A DNA stretch of 64,000 nt from Arenicola marina (GCA_964019135.1 OZ025265.1:6640318-6704317); one strand, 5' to 3'; shown: positions 1 through 14,223, counted from the first letter of the stretch. Program-made: numbers and translations. Notes: generated from the sequence alone by a model not told the origin.

Positions 1-2600
1 CACATCCTCCCGCCAATCCGCCCATCCTCCCACCCCATGCTCTTACACACCTCCACCCGCCAATCCGCCCATCCTCCCAACCCATGCCCTTACACACCTC
101 CTGCAGCCAATCCGCCCATCCTCCCAACCCGTGCCCTTACACACCTCCTCCAGGCAATCCGCCCATCCTCCCACCCCATGCCCTTACACACCTCCTCCAG
201 CCAATCCGCCCACCCTCCCAACCCATGCCCTTACACACATCCTCCCGCCAATCCGCCCATCCTCCCACCCCATGCCCTTACACACCTCCTCCCGCCAATC
301 CGCCCATCCTCCCAACCCATGCCCTTACACACCTCCTGCAGCCAATCCGCCCATCCTCCCAACCCGTGCCCTTACACACCTCCTCCAACCAATCCGCCCA
401 TCCTCCCACCCCATGCCCTTACACACCTCCGCCAGCCAATCCGCCCATCCTCCCAACCCATGCCCTTACACACATCCTCCAGCCAATCCGCCCATCCTCC
501 TACCCCATGCCCTTACACACCTCCTCCCGCCAATCCGCCCATCCTCCCACCTCATGCCCTTACACACCTCCTCCAGCCAATCCGCCCATCCTCCCACCCC
601 ATGCCCTTACACACATCCTCCCGCCAATCCGCCCATCCTGCCAACCCATGCCCTTACACACCTCCTCCCGCCAATCCGCCCATCCTGCCAACCCATGCCC
701 TTACACACCTCCTCCAGCCAATCCGCCCATCCTCCCACCCCATGCCCTTACACACCTCCTCCAGCCAATCCGCCCATCCTCCCACCTCATGCCCTTACAC
801 ACCTCCTCCAGCCAATCCGCCCATCCTCCCACCTCATGCCCTTACACACCTCCTCCCGCCAATCCGCCCATCCTCCCACCCCATGCCCTTACACACATCC
901 TCCCGCCAATCCGCCCATCCTCCCAACCCATGCCCTTACACACCTCCTGCAGCCAATCCGCCAATCCTCCCACCCCATGCCCTTACACACCTCCTCCAGC
1001 CAATCCGCCCATCATCCCACATCATGCCCTTACACACATCCTCCAGCCAATCCGCACATCCTCCCAACCCATGCCCTTACACACCTCCTCCAGCCTATCC
1101 GCCTATCCTCCCACCCCATGCCCTTACACACCTCCTCCAGCCAATCCGCCCATCCTCCCACCCCATGCCCTTACACACCTCCTCCAGCCAATCCGCCCAT
1201 CCTCCCACCCCATGCCCTTACACACCTCCTCCAGCCAATCCGCCCATCCCCCCACCCCATGCCCTTACACACCTCCTCCAGCCAATCCGCCCATCCTCCC
1301 ACCCCATGCCCTTACACACCTCCTCCAGCCAATCCGCCCATCCTCCCACCTCATGCCCTTACACACCTCCTCCAGCCAATCCGCCCATCCTCCCACCCCA
1401 TGCCCTTACACACCTCCTCCAGCCAATCCGCCCAACCTCCCAACCCGTGCTCTTACACACCTCCTCCAGCCAAACCGCCCACCCTCCCAACCCATGCCCT
1501 TACACACCTCCTCCAGCCAATCCGCCCATCCTCCCACCCCATGCCCTTACACACCTCCTGCAGCCAATCCGCCCATCCTCCCACCCCATGCCCTTACACA
1601 CCTCCTCCAACCAATCCGGCCATCCTGCCACCCCATGCCCTTACACACCTCCTCCAGCCAATCCGCCCATCCTCCCACCCCATGCCCTTACACACATCCT
1701 CCAGCCCATCCGCCCATCCTCCCACCCCATGCCCTTACACACCTCCTCCAGCCAATCCGGCCATCCTTCCACCCCATGCCCTTACACACCTCTTCCAGCC
1801 AATCCGCCCATCCTCCCACCCCATGCCCTTACACACATCCTCCAGCCTATCCGCCCATCCTCCCACCCCATGCCCTTACACACCTCCTCCAGCCAATCCG
1901 GCCATCCTTCCACCCCATGCCCTTACACACCTCCTCCAGCCAATCCGCCCATCCTGCCACCCCATGCCCTTACACACCTCCTCCAGCCAATCCGCCCATC
2001 CTCCCACCCCATGCCCTTACACACATCCTCCAGCCAATCCGGCCATCCTGCCACCCCATGCCCTTACACACCTCCTCCAGCCAATCCGCCCATCCTCCCA
2101 CCGAATGCCCTTACACACCTCCTCCAGCCAATCCGCCTATCCTCCCACCCCATGCCCTTACACACCTCCTCCCGCCAATCCGCCCATCCTCCCACCCCAT
2201 GCCCTTACACACATCCTCCCGCCAATCCGCCCATCCTCCCACCACATGCCCTTACACACATCCTCCTGCCAATCCGCCCATCCTCCCAACCCATGCCCTT
2301 ATACACATCCTCCAGCCAATCCGCCCATCCTCCCACCCCATGCCCTTACACACCTCCTCCAGCCAATCCGCCCATCCTTTCACCCCATGCCCTTACACAC
2401 CTCCGCCAGCCAATCCGCCCATCCTCCCAACCCATGCCCTTACACACATCCTCCCGCCAATCCGCCCATCCTCCCACCCGATGTCCTTACACACCTCCTC
2501 CAGCCAATCCGCCCATCCTCCCAACCCATGCCCTTACACACCTTCTCCAGCCAATCCGCCCATCCTCCCACCCCATGCCCTTACACACATCCTCCAGCCA
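1..2600 (+). repeat. Higher-order block, relative of 9,072-11,780
   Basis: The order of variant monomers here is repeated about 9.1 kb downstream. The CCAGGC variant near 153 matches one near 9,224 (offset 9,071 = 193 monomers). From about 640 onward the offset is 9,165 (195 monomers): CATCATCCC near 1,011 with 10,176, GTGCTCTTAC at 1,447 with 10,612, and GAATG at 2,105 with 11,270. Two monomers were therefore gained or lost between the copies around 540-640. Scattered substitutions separate the copies, so this duplication is older than those at 30 kb and 50 kb. Edges are approximate. Confidence 0.7.
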
Positions 2601-3374
2601 ATCCGCCCATCCTCCCAACCCATGCCCTTACACACATCCTCCCGCCAATCCGCCCATCCTCCCACCCGATGTCCTTACACACCTCCTCCAGCCAATCCGC
2701 CCATCCTCCCAACCCATGCCCTTACACACCTTCTCCAGCCAATCCGCCCATCCTCCCACCCCATGCCCTTACACACATCCTCCAGCCAATCCGCCCATCC
2801 TCCCACCCCATGCCCTTACACACATCCTCCAGCCAATCCGCCCATCCTCCTACCCCATGCCCTTACACACATCCTCTCGCCAATCCGCCCATCCTCCCAC
2901 CCCATGCCCTTACACACCTCCTCCAGCCAATCCGGCCATCCTTCCACCCCATGCCCTTACACACCTCTTCCAGCCAATCCGCCCATCCTCCCACCCCATG
3001 CCCTTACACACATCCTCCAGCCTATCCGCCCATCCTCCCACCCCATGCCCTTACACACCTCCTCCAGCCAATCCGGCCATCCTTCCACCCCATGCACTTA
3101 CACACCTCCTCCAGCCAATCCGCCCATCCTGCCACCCCATGCCCTTACACACCTCCTCCAGCCAATCCGCCCATCCTCCCACCCCATGCCCTTACACACA
3201 TCCTCCAGCCAATCCGGCCATCCTGCCACCCCATGCCCTTACACACCTCCTCCAGCCAATCCGCCCATCCTCCCACCGAATGCCCTTACACACCTCCTCC
3301 AGCCAATCCGCCTATCCTCCCACCCCATGCCCTTACACACCTCCTCCCGCCAATCCGCCCATCCTCCCACCCCA
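1965..3374 (+). repeat. 1,410-bp (30-monomer) tandem duplication, copy 1
   Basis: Diagnostic variants recur 1,410 bp later: GAATG at 2,105 and 3,515, CTTATACAC near 2,300 and 3,710, and CATGCACTTAC at 3,091 and 4,501. A substitution separates the copies (CCCACCCC near 2,194 against CCCAACCC near 3,604). Within each copy a further GAATG pair lies 1,175 bp (25 monomers) from the first, at 2,105 and 3,280. Boundaries are placed where the variant order stops matching, about one monomer uncertain. Confidence 0.8.
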
Positions 3375-4784
3375 TGCCCTTACACACCTCCTCCAGCCAA
3401 TCCGCCCATCCTCCCACCCCATGCCCTTACACACATCCTCCAGCCAATCCGGCCATCCTGCCACCCCATGCCCTTACACACCTCCTCCAGCCAATCCGCC
3501 CATCCTCCCACCGAATGCCCTTACACACCTCCTCCAGCCAATCCGCCTATCCTCCCACCCCATGCCCTTACACACCTCCTCCCGCCAATCCGCCCATCCT
3601 CCCAACCCATGCCCTTACACACATCCTCCCGCCAATCCGCCCATCCTCCCACCACATGCCCTTACACACATCCTCCTGCCAATCCGCCCATCCTCCCAAC
3701 CCATGCCCTTATACACATCCTCCAGCCAATCCGCCCATCCTCCCACCCCATGCCCTTACACACCTCCTCCAGCCAATCCGCCCATCCTTTCACCCCATGC
3801 CCTTACACACCTCCGCCAGCCAATCCGCCCATCCTCCCAACCCATGCCCTTACACACATCCTCCCGCCAATCCGCCCATCCTCCCACCCGATGTCCTTAC
3901 ACACCTCCTCCAGCCAATCCGCCCATCCTCCCAACCCATGCCCTTACACACCTTCTCCAGCCAATCCGCCCATCCTCCCACCCCATGCCCTTACACACAT
4001 CCTCCAGCCAATCCGCCCATCCTCCCAACCCATGCCCTTACACACATCCTCCCGCCAATCCGCCCATCCTCCCACCCGATGTCCTTACACACCTCCTCCA
4101 GCCAATCCGCCCATCCTCCCAACCCATGCCCTTACACACCTTCTCCAGCCAATCCGCCCATCCTCCCACCCCATGCCCTTACACACATCCTCCAGCCAAT
4201 CCGCCCATCCTCCCACCCCATGCCCTTACACACATCCTCCAGCCAATCCGCCCATCCTCCTACCCCATGCCCTTACACACATCCTCTCGCCAATCCGCCC
4301 ATCCTCCCACCCCATGCCCTTACACACCTCCTCCAGCCAATCCGGCCATCCTTCCACCCCATGCCCTTACACACCTCTTCCAGCCAATCCGCCCATCCTC
4401 CCACCCCATGCCCTTACACACATCCTCCAGCCTATCCGCCCATCCTCCCACCCCATGCCCTTACACACCTCCTCCAGCCAATCCGGCCATCCTTCCACCC
4501 CATGCACTTACACACCTCCTCCAGCCAATCCGCCCATCCTGCCACCCCATGCCCTTACACACCTCCTCCAGCCAATCCGCCCATCCTCCCACCCCATGCC
4601 CTTACACACATCCTCCAGCCAATCCGGCCATCCTGCCACCCCATGCCCTTACACACCTCCTCCAGCCAATCCGCCCATCCTCCCACCGAATGCCCTTACA
4701 CACCTCCTCCAGCCAATCCGCCTATCCTCCCACCCCATGCCCTTACACACCTCCTCCCGCCAATCCGCCCATCCTCCCACCCCA
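3375..4784 (+). repeat. 1,410-bp (30-monomer) tandem duplication, copy 2
   Basis: This is the second copy of the block at 1,965-3,374, carrying GAATG at 3,515 and 4,690 and CATGCACTTAC at 4,501. Just after it (about 4,785-5,260) the order resumes as in 2,190-2,880, which indicates a partial third copy. Confidence 0.8.
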
Positions 4785-7700
4785 TGCCCTTACACACATC
4801 CTCCCGCCAATCCGCCCATCCTCCCACCACATGCCCTTACACACATCCTCCTGCCAATCCGCCCATCCTCCCAACCCATGCCCTTATACACATCCTCCAG
4901 CCAATCCGCCCATCCTCCCACCCCATGCCCTTACACACCTCCTCCAGCCAATCCGCCCATCCTTTCACCCCATGCCCTTACACACCTCCGCCAGCCAATC
5001 CGCCCATCCTCCCAACCCATGCCCTTACACACATCCTCCCGCCAATCCGCCCATCCTCCCACCCGATGTCCTTACACACCTCCTCCAGCCAATCCGCCCA
5101 TCCTCCCAACCCATGCCCTTACACACCTTCTCCAGCCAATCCGCCCATCCTCCCACCCCATGCCCTTACACACATCCTCCAGCCAATCCGCCCATCCTCC
5201 CACCCCATGCCCTTACACACATCCTCCAGCAAATCCGCCCATCCTCCTACCCCATGCCCTTACACACATCCTCTCGCCAATCCGCCCATCCTCCCACCCC
5301 ATGCCCTTACACACCTCCTCCCGCCAATCCGCCCATCCTTTCACCCCATGCCCTTACACACCTCCTCCAGGCAATCCGCCCATCCTCCCACTCCATGCCC
5401 TTACACACCTCCTCCAGCCAAACCGCCCACCCTCCCAACCCATGCCCTTACACACCTCCTCCAGCCAATCCGCCCATCCTAACACCCCATGCCCTTACAC
5501 ACCTCCTCCAGCCTATCCGCCCATCCTCCCACCCCATGCCCTTACACACCTCCTCCAGCCAATCCGGCCATCCTGCCACCCCATGCCCTTACACACCTCC
5601 TCCAGCCAATCCGCCCATCCTCCCACCCCATGCCCTTACACACCTCCTCCAGCCAATCCGCCCATCCTCCCAACCCATGCCCTTACACACCTCCTCCAAC
5701 CAATCCGGCCATCCTGCCACCCCATGCCCTTACACACCTCCTCCAGCCAATCCGCCCATCCTCCCACCCCATGCCCTTACACACATCCTCCAGCCTATCC
5801 GCCCATCCTCCCACCCCATGCCCTTACACACCTCCTCCAGCCAATCCGGCCATCCTGCCACCCCATGCCCTTACACACCTCCTCCAGCCAATCCGCCCAT
5901 CCTCCCACCCCATGCCCTTACACACATCCTCCAGCCAATCCGGCCATCCTGCCACCGAATGCCCTTACACACCTCCTCCAGCCAATCCGCCTATCCTCCC
6001 ACCGAATGCCCTTACACACCTCCTCCAGCCAATCCGCCTATCCTCCCACCGAATGCCCTTACACACCTCCTCCAGCCAATCCGCCTATCCTCCCACCCCA
6101 TGCCCTTACACACCTCCTCCCGCCAATCCGCCCATCCTCCCACCCCATGCCCTTACACACATCCTCCCGCCAATCCGCCCATCCTCCCACCACATGCCCT
6201 TACACACATCCTCCTGCCAATCCGCCCATCCTCCCAACCCATGCCCTTACACACATCCTCCAGCCAATCGGCCCATCCTCCCAACCCATGCCCTTACACA
6301 CCTCTTCCAGCCAATCCGCCCATCCTTTCACCCCATGCCCTTACACACCTCCGCCAGCCAATCCGCCCATCCTCCCAACCCATGCCCTTACAAACATCCT
6401 CCCGCCAATCCGCCCATCCTCCCACCCGATGTCCTTACACACCTCCTCCAGCCAATCCGCCCATCCTTCCAACCCATGCCTTTACACACCTCCTCCAGCC
6501 AATCCGCCCATCCTCCCACCCGATGCCCTTACACAAATCCTCCAGCCAATCCGCCGATCCTCCCACCGCATGCCCTTACACACATCCTCCAGCCAATCCG
6601 CCCATCCTCCTACCCAATGCCCTTACACACATCCTCCCGCCAATCCGCCCATACTCCCACCCCATGCCCTTACACACCTCCTCCAGCCAATCCGCCCATC
6701 CTTTCACCCCATGCCCTTACACACCTCCTCCAGGCAATCCGCCCATCCTCCCACCCCATGCCCTTACACACCTCCTCCAGCCAATCCGTCCACCCTCCAA
6801 ACCCATGCCCTTACACACATCCTCCCGCCAATCCGCCCATCCTCCCACCCCATGCCCTTACACACCTCCTCCCGCCAATCCGCCCATCCTCCCAACCCAT
6901 GCCCTTACACACCTCCTGCAGCCAATCCGCCCATCCTCCCAACCCGTGCCCTTACACACCTCCTCCAGGCAATCCGCCCATCCTCCCACCCCATGCCCTT
7001 ACACACCTCCTCCTGCCAATCCGCCCACCCTCCCAACCCATGCCCTTACACACATCCTCCCGCCAATCCGCCCATCCTCCCACCCCATGCCCTTACACAA
7101 CTCCTCCCGCCAATCCGCCCATCCTCCCAACCCATGCCCTTACACACCTCCTGCAGCCAATCCGCCCATCCTCCCAACCCGTGCCCTTACACACCTCCTC
7201 CAACCAATCCGCCCATCCTCCCACCCCATGCCCTTACACACCTCCTCCAGCCAATCCGCCCACCCTCCCAACCCATGCCCTTACACACATCCTCCCGCCA
7301 ATCCGCCCATCCTCCCACCCCATGCCCTTACACAACTCCTCCCGCCAATCCGCCCATCCTCCCAACCCATGCCCTTACACACCTCCTGCAGCCAATCCGC
7401 CCATCCTCCCAACCCGTGCCCTTACACACCTCCTCCAACCAATCCGCCCATCCTCCCACCCCATGCCCTTACACACCTCCGCCAGCCAATCCGCCCATCC
7501 TCCCAACCCATGCCCTTACACACATCCTCCAGCCAATCCGCCCATCCTCCTACCCCATGCCCTTACACACCTCCTCCCGCCAATCCGCCCATCCTGCCAA
7601 CCCATGCCCTTACACACCTCCTCCAGCCAATCCGCCCATCCTCCCACCCCATGCCCTTACACACCTCCTCCAGCCAATCCGCCCATCCTCCCACCTCATG

Positions 7701-10700
7701 CCCTTACACACCTCCTCCAGCCAATCCGCCCATCCTCCCACCCCATGCCCTTACACACATCCTCCCGCCAATCCGCCCATCCTGCCAACCCATGCCCTTA
7801 CACACCTCCTCCCGCCAATCCGCCCATCCTGCCAACCCATGCCCTTACACACCTCCTCCAGCCAATCCGCCCATCCTCCCACCCCATGCCCTTACACATC
7901 TCCTCCAGCCAATCCGCCCATCCTCCCACTTTATGCCCTTACACACCTCCTCCAGCCAATCCGCCCATCCTCCCACCTCATGCCCTTACACACCTCCTCC
8001 CGCCAATCCGCCCATCCTCCCACCCCATGCCCTTACACACATCCTCCCGCCAATCCGCCCATCCTCCCAACCCATGCTCTTACACACCTCCTGCAGCCAA
8101 TCCGCCCATCCTCCCACCCCATGCCCTTACACACATCCTCCAGCCTATCCGCCCATCCTCCCACCCCATGCCCTTACACACCTCCTCCAGCCAATCCCGC
8201 CATCCTGCCACCCCATGCCCTTACACACCTCCTCCAGCCAATCCGCCCATCTTCCCACCCCATGCCCTTACACACATCCTCCAGCCAATCCGGCCATCCT
8301 GCCACCCCATGCCCTTACACACCTCCTCCAGCCAATCCGCCCATCCTCCCACCGAATGCCCTTACACACCTCCTCCAGCCAATCCGCCTATCCTCCCACC
8401 CCATGCCCTTACACACCTCCTCCCGCCAATCCGCCCATCCTCCCACCCCATGCCCTTACACACATCCTCCCGCCAATCCGCCCATCCTCCCACCACATGC
8501 CCTTACACACATCCTCCTGCCAATCCGCCCATCCTGCCAACCCATGCCCTTACACACATCCTCCAGCCAATCCGCCCATCCTCCCACCCCATGCCCTTAC
8601 ACACCTCCTCCAGCCAATCCGCCCATCCTTTCACCCCATGCCCTTACACACCTCCGCCAGCCAATCCGCCCATCCTCCCAACCCATGCCCTTACACACAT
8701 CCTCGCGCCAATCCGCCCATCCTCCCACCCGATGTCCTTACACACCTCCCCCAGCCAATCCGCCCATCCTCCCAACCCATGCCCTTACACACCTTCTCCA
8801 GCCAATCCGCCCATCCTCCCACCCCATGCCCTTACACACATCCTCCAGCCAATCCGCCCATCCTCCCACCCCATGCCCTTACACACATCCTCCCGCCAAT
8901 CCGCCCATCCTCCCACCCCATGCCCTTACACACCTCCTCCCGCCAATCCGCCCATCCTTTCACCCCATGCCCTTACACACCTCCTCCAGGCAATCCGCCC
9001 ATCCTCCCACCCCATGCCCTTACACACCTCCTCCAGCCAGTCCGCCCACCCTGCCAACCCATGCCCTTGCACACATCCTCCCGCCAATCCGCCCATCCTC
9101 CCACCCCATGCCCTTACACACCTCCTCCCGCCAATCCGCCCATCCTCCCAACCCATGCCCTTACACACCTCCTGCAGCCAATCCGCCCATCCTCCCAACC
9201 CGTGCCCTTACACACCTCCTCCAGGCAATCCGCCCATCCTCCCACCCCATGCCCTTACACACCTCCTCCAGCCAATCCGCCCACCCTCCCAACCCATGCC
9301 CTTACACACATCCTCCCGCCAATCCGCCCATCCTCCCACCCCATGCCCTTACACACCTCCTCCCGCCAATCCGCCCATCCTCCCAACCCATGCCCTTACA
9401 CACCTCCTGCAGCCAATCCGCCCATCCTCCCAACCCGTGCCCTTACACACCTCCTCCAACCAATCCGCCCATCCTCCCACCCCATGCCCTTACACACCTC
9501 CGCCAGCCAATCCGCCCATCCTCCCAACCCATGCCCTTACACACATCCTCCAGCCAATCCGCCCATCCTCCTACCCCATGCCCTTACACACCTCCTCCCG
9601 CCAATCCGCCCATCCTGCCAACCCATGCCCTTACACACCTCCTCCAGCCAATCCGCCCATCCTCCCACCCCATGCCCTTACACACCTCCTCCAGCCAATC
9701 CGCCCATCCTCCCACCTCATGCCCTTACACACCTCCTCCAGCCAATCCGCCCATCCTCCCACCCCATGCCCTTACACACATCCTCCCGCCAATCCGCCCA
9801 TCCTGCCAACCCATGCCCTTACACACCTCCTCCCGCCAATCCGCCCATCCTGCCAACCCATGCCCTTACACACCTCCTCCAGCCAACCCGCCCATCCTCC
9901 CACCCCATGCCCTTACACACCTCCTCCAGCCAATCCGCCCATCCTCCCACCTCATGCCCTCACACACCTCCTCCAGCCAATCCGCCCATCCTCCCACCTC
10001 ATGCCCTTACACACCTCCTCCCGCCAATCCGCCCATCCTCCCACCCCATGCCCTTACACACATCCTCCCGCCAATCCGCCCATCCTCCCAACCCATGCCC
10101 TTACACACCTCCTGCAGCCAATCCGCCAATCCTCCCACCCCATTCCCTTACACACCTCCTCCAGCCAATCCGCCCATCATCCCACCTCATGCCCTTACAC
10201 ACATCCTCCAGCCAATCCGCCCATCCTCCCAACCCATGCCCTTACACACATCCTCCCGCCAATCCGCCCATCCTCCTACCCCATGCCCTTACACACCTCC
10301 TCCAGCCTATCCGCCTATCCTCCCACCCCATGCCCTTACACACCTCCTCCAGCCAATCCGCCCATCCTCCCACCCCATGCCCTTACACACCTCCTCCAGC
10401 CAATCCGCCCATCCTCCCACCCCATGCCCTTACACACCTCCTCCAGCCAATCCACCCATCCTCCCATCCCATGCCCTTACACACCTCCTCCAGCCAATCC
10501 GCCCATCCTCCCACCTCATGCCCTTACACACCTCCTCCAGCCAATCCGCCCATCCTCCCACCCCATGCCCTTACACACCTCCTCCAGCCAATCCGCCCAA
10601 CCTCCCAACCCGTGCTCTTACACACCTCCTCCAGCCAAACCGCCCACCCTCCCAACCCATGCCCTTACACACCTCCTCCAGCCAATCCGCCCATCCTCCC

Positions 10701-10840
10701 ACCCCATGCCCTTACACACCTCCTGCAGCCAATCCGCCCATCCTCCCACCCCATGCCCTTACACACCTCCTCCAACCAATCCGGCCATCCTGCCACCCCA
10801 TGCCCTTACACACCTCCTCCAGCCAATCCGCCCATCCTCC
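4785..10840 (+). repeat. Mosaic stretch of variant monomers with local amplifications
   Basis: There is no gene or unique DNA here. Visible local structure includes a TAACACC variant near 5,478, the first + strand stop of the window, and three consecutive GAATG monomers near 5,958, 6,005 and 6,052. PstI-marked pentamers lie at 6,916, 7,151 and 7,386. CACAACTCC variants at about 7,100 and 7,335 are also 235 bp apart. A TTGCACAC monomer near 9,067 removes the usual minus-strand TAA. The part from 9,072 on is the second copy of the long 193/195-monomer duplication. Confidence 0.75.
6916..7391 (+). repeat. 235-bp pentamer higher-order repeat marked by PstI sites
   Basis: CTGCAG occurs at 6,916, 7,151 and 7,386, exactly 235 bp (five monomers) apart. 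The pentamer order is: CTGCAG monomer; CCCGTG followed by CCAGGC or CCAACC; CGCCCACCCTCCC monomer; CATCCTCCCG monomer; CTCCCG monomer. The same pentamer appears as a doublet elsewhere, for example CTGCAG at 101 and 336, and at 9,172 and 9,407. It is therefore a recurrent higher-order unit dispersed through the left two thirds of the array. Confidence 0.82.
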
Positions 10841-11780
10841 CACCCCATGCCCTTACACACATCCTCCAGTCTATCCGCCCATCCTCCCACCCCATGCCCT
10901 TACACACCTCCTCCAGCCAATCCGGCCATCCTTCCACCCCATGCCCTTACACACCTCTTCCAGCCAATCCGCCCATCCTCCCACCCCATGCCCTTACACA
11001 CATCCTCCAGCCTATCCGCCCATCCTCCCACCCCATGCCCTTACACACCTCCTCCAGCCAATCCGGCCATCCTTCCACCCCATGCCCTTACACACCTCCT
11101 CCAGCCAATCCGCCCATCCTCCCACCCCATGCCCTTACACACCTCCTCCAGCCAATCCGCCCATCCTCCCACCCCATGCCATTACACACATCCTCCAGCC
11201 AATCCGGCCATCCTGCCACCCCATGCCCTTACACACCTCCTCCAGCCAATCCGCCCATCCTCCCACCGAATGCCCTTACACACCTCCTCCAGCCAATCCG
11301 CCTATCCTCCCACCACATGCCCTTACACACCTCCTCCCGCCAATCCGCCCATCCTCCCACCCCATGCCCTTACACACATCCTCCCGCCAATCCGCCCATC
11401 CTCCCACCACATGCCCTTACACACATCCTCCTGCCAATCCGCCCATCCTCCCAACCGATGCCCTTACACACATCCTCCAGCCAATCCGCCCATCCTCCCA
11501 CCCCATGCCCTTACACACCTCCTCCAGCCAATCCGCCCATCCTTTCACCCCATGCCCTTACACACCTCCGCCAGCCAATCCGCCCATCCTCCCAACCCAT
11601 GCCCTTACACACATCCTCCCGCCAATCCGCCCATCCTCCCACCCGATGTCCTTACACACCTCCTCCAGCCAATCCGCCCATCCTCCCAACCCATGCCCTT
11701 ACACACCTTCTCCAGCCAATCCGCCCATCCTCCCACCTCATGCCCTTACACACATCCTCCAGCCAATCCGCCCATCCTCC
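9072..11780 (+). repeat. Higher-order block, second copy of 1-2,600
   Basis: Variant order follows that of 1-2,600 at offsets of 193 then 195 monomers. Differences include CAGTCTATCC near 10,869 against CAGCCCATCC near 1,704, CCATTACACAC near 11,180, and CCCAACCGATG near 11,456. The block runs into the triplicated unit that starts at about 10,840. Confidence 0.68.
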
Positions 11781-12672
11781 CACCCCATGCCCTTACACAC
11801 ATCCTCCAGCCAATCCGCCCATCCTCCTACCCCATGCCCTTACACACATCCTCTCGCCAATCCGCCCATCCTCCCACCCCATGCCCTTACACACCTCCTC
11901 CCGCCAATCCGCCCATCCTTTCACCCCATGCCCTTACACACCTCCTCCAGGCAATCCGCCCATCCTCCCACCCCATGCCCTTACACACCTCCTCCAGCCA
12001 ATCCGCCCACCCTCCCAACCCATGCCCTTGCTCACATCCTCCCGCCAATCCGCCCATCCTCCCACCCCATGCCCTTACACACCTCCTCCCGCCAATCCGC
12101 CCATCCTCCCAACCCATGCCCTTACACACCTCCTGCAGCCAATCCGCCCATCCTCCCAACCCGTGCCCTTACACACCTCCTCCAGGCAATCCGCCCATCC
12201 TCCCACCCCATGCCCTTACACACCTCCTCCAGCCAATCCGCCCACCCTCCCAACCCATGCCCTTACACACATCCTCCCACCAATCCGCCCATCCTCCCAC
12301 CCCATGCCCTTACACACCTCCTCCCGCCAATCCGCCCATCCTCCCAACCCATGCCCTTACACACCTCCTGCAGCCAATCCGCCCATCCTCCCAACCCGTG
12401 CCCTTACACACCTCCTCCAACCAATCCGCCCATCCTCCCACCCCATGCCCTTACACACCTCCGCCAGCCAATCCGCCCATCCTCCCAACCCATGCCCTTA
12501 CACACATCCTCCAGCCAATCCGCCCATCCTCCTACCCCATGCCCTTACACACCTCCCCCCGCTAATCCGCCCATCCTGCCAACCCATGCCCTTACACACC
12601 TCCTCCAGCCAATCCGCCCATTCTCCCAACCCATGCCCTTACACACCTCCTCCAGCCAATCCGCCCATCCTC
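10840..12672 (+). repeat. Triplicated block, copy 1 (39 monomers, 1,833 bp)
   Basis: The block opens with a CATCCTCCAG monomer (10,861 aligns with 12,694, offset 1,833 = 39 x 47). It closes with a signature pair: CCCCCCGCTAATCC near 12,555, which supplies a TAA at 12,563, and CCCATTCTCCC near 12,619. It also carries a TTGCTCAC monomer near 12,028 that removes the minus-strand stop. Boundaries are good to about one monomer. Confidence 0.8.
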
Positions 12673-14223
12673 CCACCCCATGCCCTTACACACATCCTCC
12701 AGCCTATCCGCCCATCCTCCCACCCCATGCCCTTACACACCTCCTCCAGCCAATCCGGCCATCCTTCCACCCCATGCCCTTACACACCTCTTCCAGCCAA
12801 TCCGCCCATCCTCCCACCCCATGCCCTTACACACATCCTCCAGCCTATCCGCCCATCCTCCCACCCCATGCCCTTACACACCTCCTCCAGCCAATCCGGC
12901 CATCCTTCCACCCCATGCCCTTACACACCTCCTCCAGCCAATCCGCCCATCCTCCCACCCCATGCCCTTACACACCTCCTCCAGCCAATCCGCCCATCCT
13001 CCCACCCCATGCCATTACACACATCCTCCAGCCAATCCGGCCATCCTGCCACCCCATGCCCTTACACACCTCCTCCAGCCAATCCGCCCATCCTCCCACC
13101 GAATGCCCTTACACACCTCCTCCAGCCAATCCGCCTATCCTCCCACCACATGCCCTTACACACCTCCTCCCGCCAATCCGCCCATCCTCCCACCCCATGC
13201 CCTTACACACATCCTCCCGCCAATCCGCCCATCCTCCCACCACATGCCCTTACACACATCCTCCTGCCAATCCGCCCATCCTCCCAACCGATGCCCTTAC
13301 ACACATCCTCCAGCCAATCCGCCCATCCTCCCACCCCATGCCCTTACACACCTCCTCCAGCCAATCCGCCCATCCTTTCACCCCATGCCCTTACACACCT
13401 CCGCCAGCCAATCCGCCCATCCTCCCAACCCATGCCCTTACACACATCCCCCCGCCAATCCGCCCATCCTCCCACCCGATGTCCTTACACACCTCCTCCA
13501 GCCAATCCGCCCATCCTCCCAACCCATGCCCTTACACACCTTCTCCAGCCAATCCGCCCATCCTCCCACCCCATGCCCTTACACACCTCCTCCAGCCAAT
13601 CCGCCCACCCTCCCAACCCATGCCCTTGCTCACATCCTCCCGCCAATCCGCCCATCCTCCCACCCCATGCCCTTACACACCTCCTCCCGCCAATCCGCCC
13701 ATCCTCCCAACCCGTGCCCTTACACACCTCCTCCAGGCAATCCGCCCATCCTCCCACCCCATGCCCTTACACACCTCCTCCAGCCAATCCGCCCACCCTC
13801 CCAACCCATGCCCTTACACACATCCTCCCACCAATCCGCCCATCCTCCCACCCCATGCCCTTACACACCTCCTCCCGCCAATCCGCCCATCCTCCCAACC
13901 CATGCCCTTACACACCTCCTGCAGCCAATCCGCCCATCCTCCCAACCCGTGCCCTTACACACCTCCTCCAACCAATCCGCCCATCCTCCCACCCCATGCC
14001 CTTACACACCTCCGCCAGCCAATCCGCCCATCCTCCCAACCCATGCCCTTACACACATCCTCCAGCCAATCCGCCCATCCTCCTACCCCATGCCCTTACA
14101 CACCTCCCCCCGCTAATCCGCCCATCCTGCCAACCCATGCCCTTACACACCTCCTCCAGCCAATCCGCCCATTCTCCCAACCCATGCCCTTACACACCTC
14201 CTCCAGCCAATCCGCCCATCCTC
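12673..14223 (+). repeat. Triplicated block, copy 2 (33 monomers, 1,551 bp; internally shortened)
   Basis: This copy has the same opening and closing signatures as its neighbours (CTAATCC at about 14,114; CCCATTCTCCC near 14,170) but is 282 bp shorter. About five monomers are missing near 13,565, and one more near 13,705, where CTCCCG is followed directly by the CCCGTG monomer instead of the CTGCAG one. The losses are whole monomers and keep the 47-bp phase. Confidence 0.8.
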
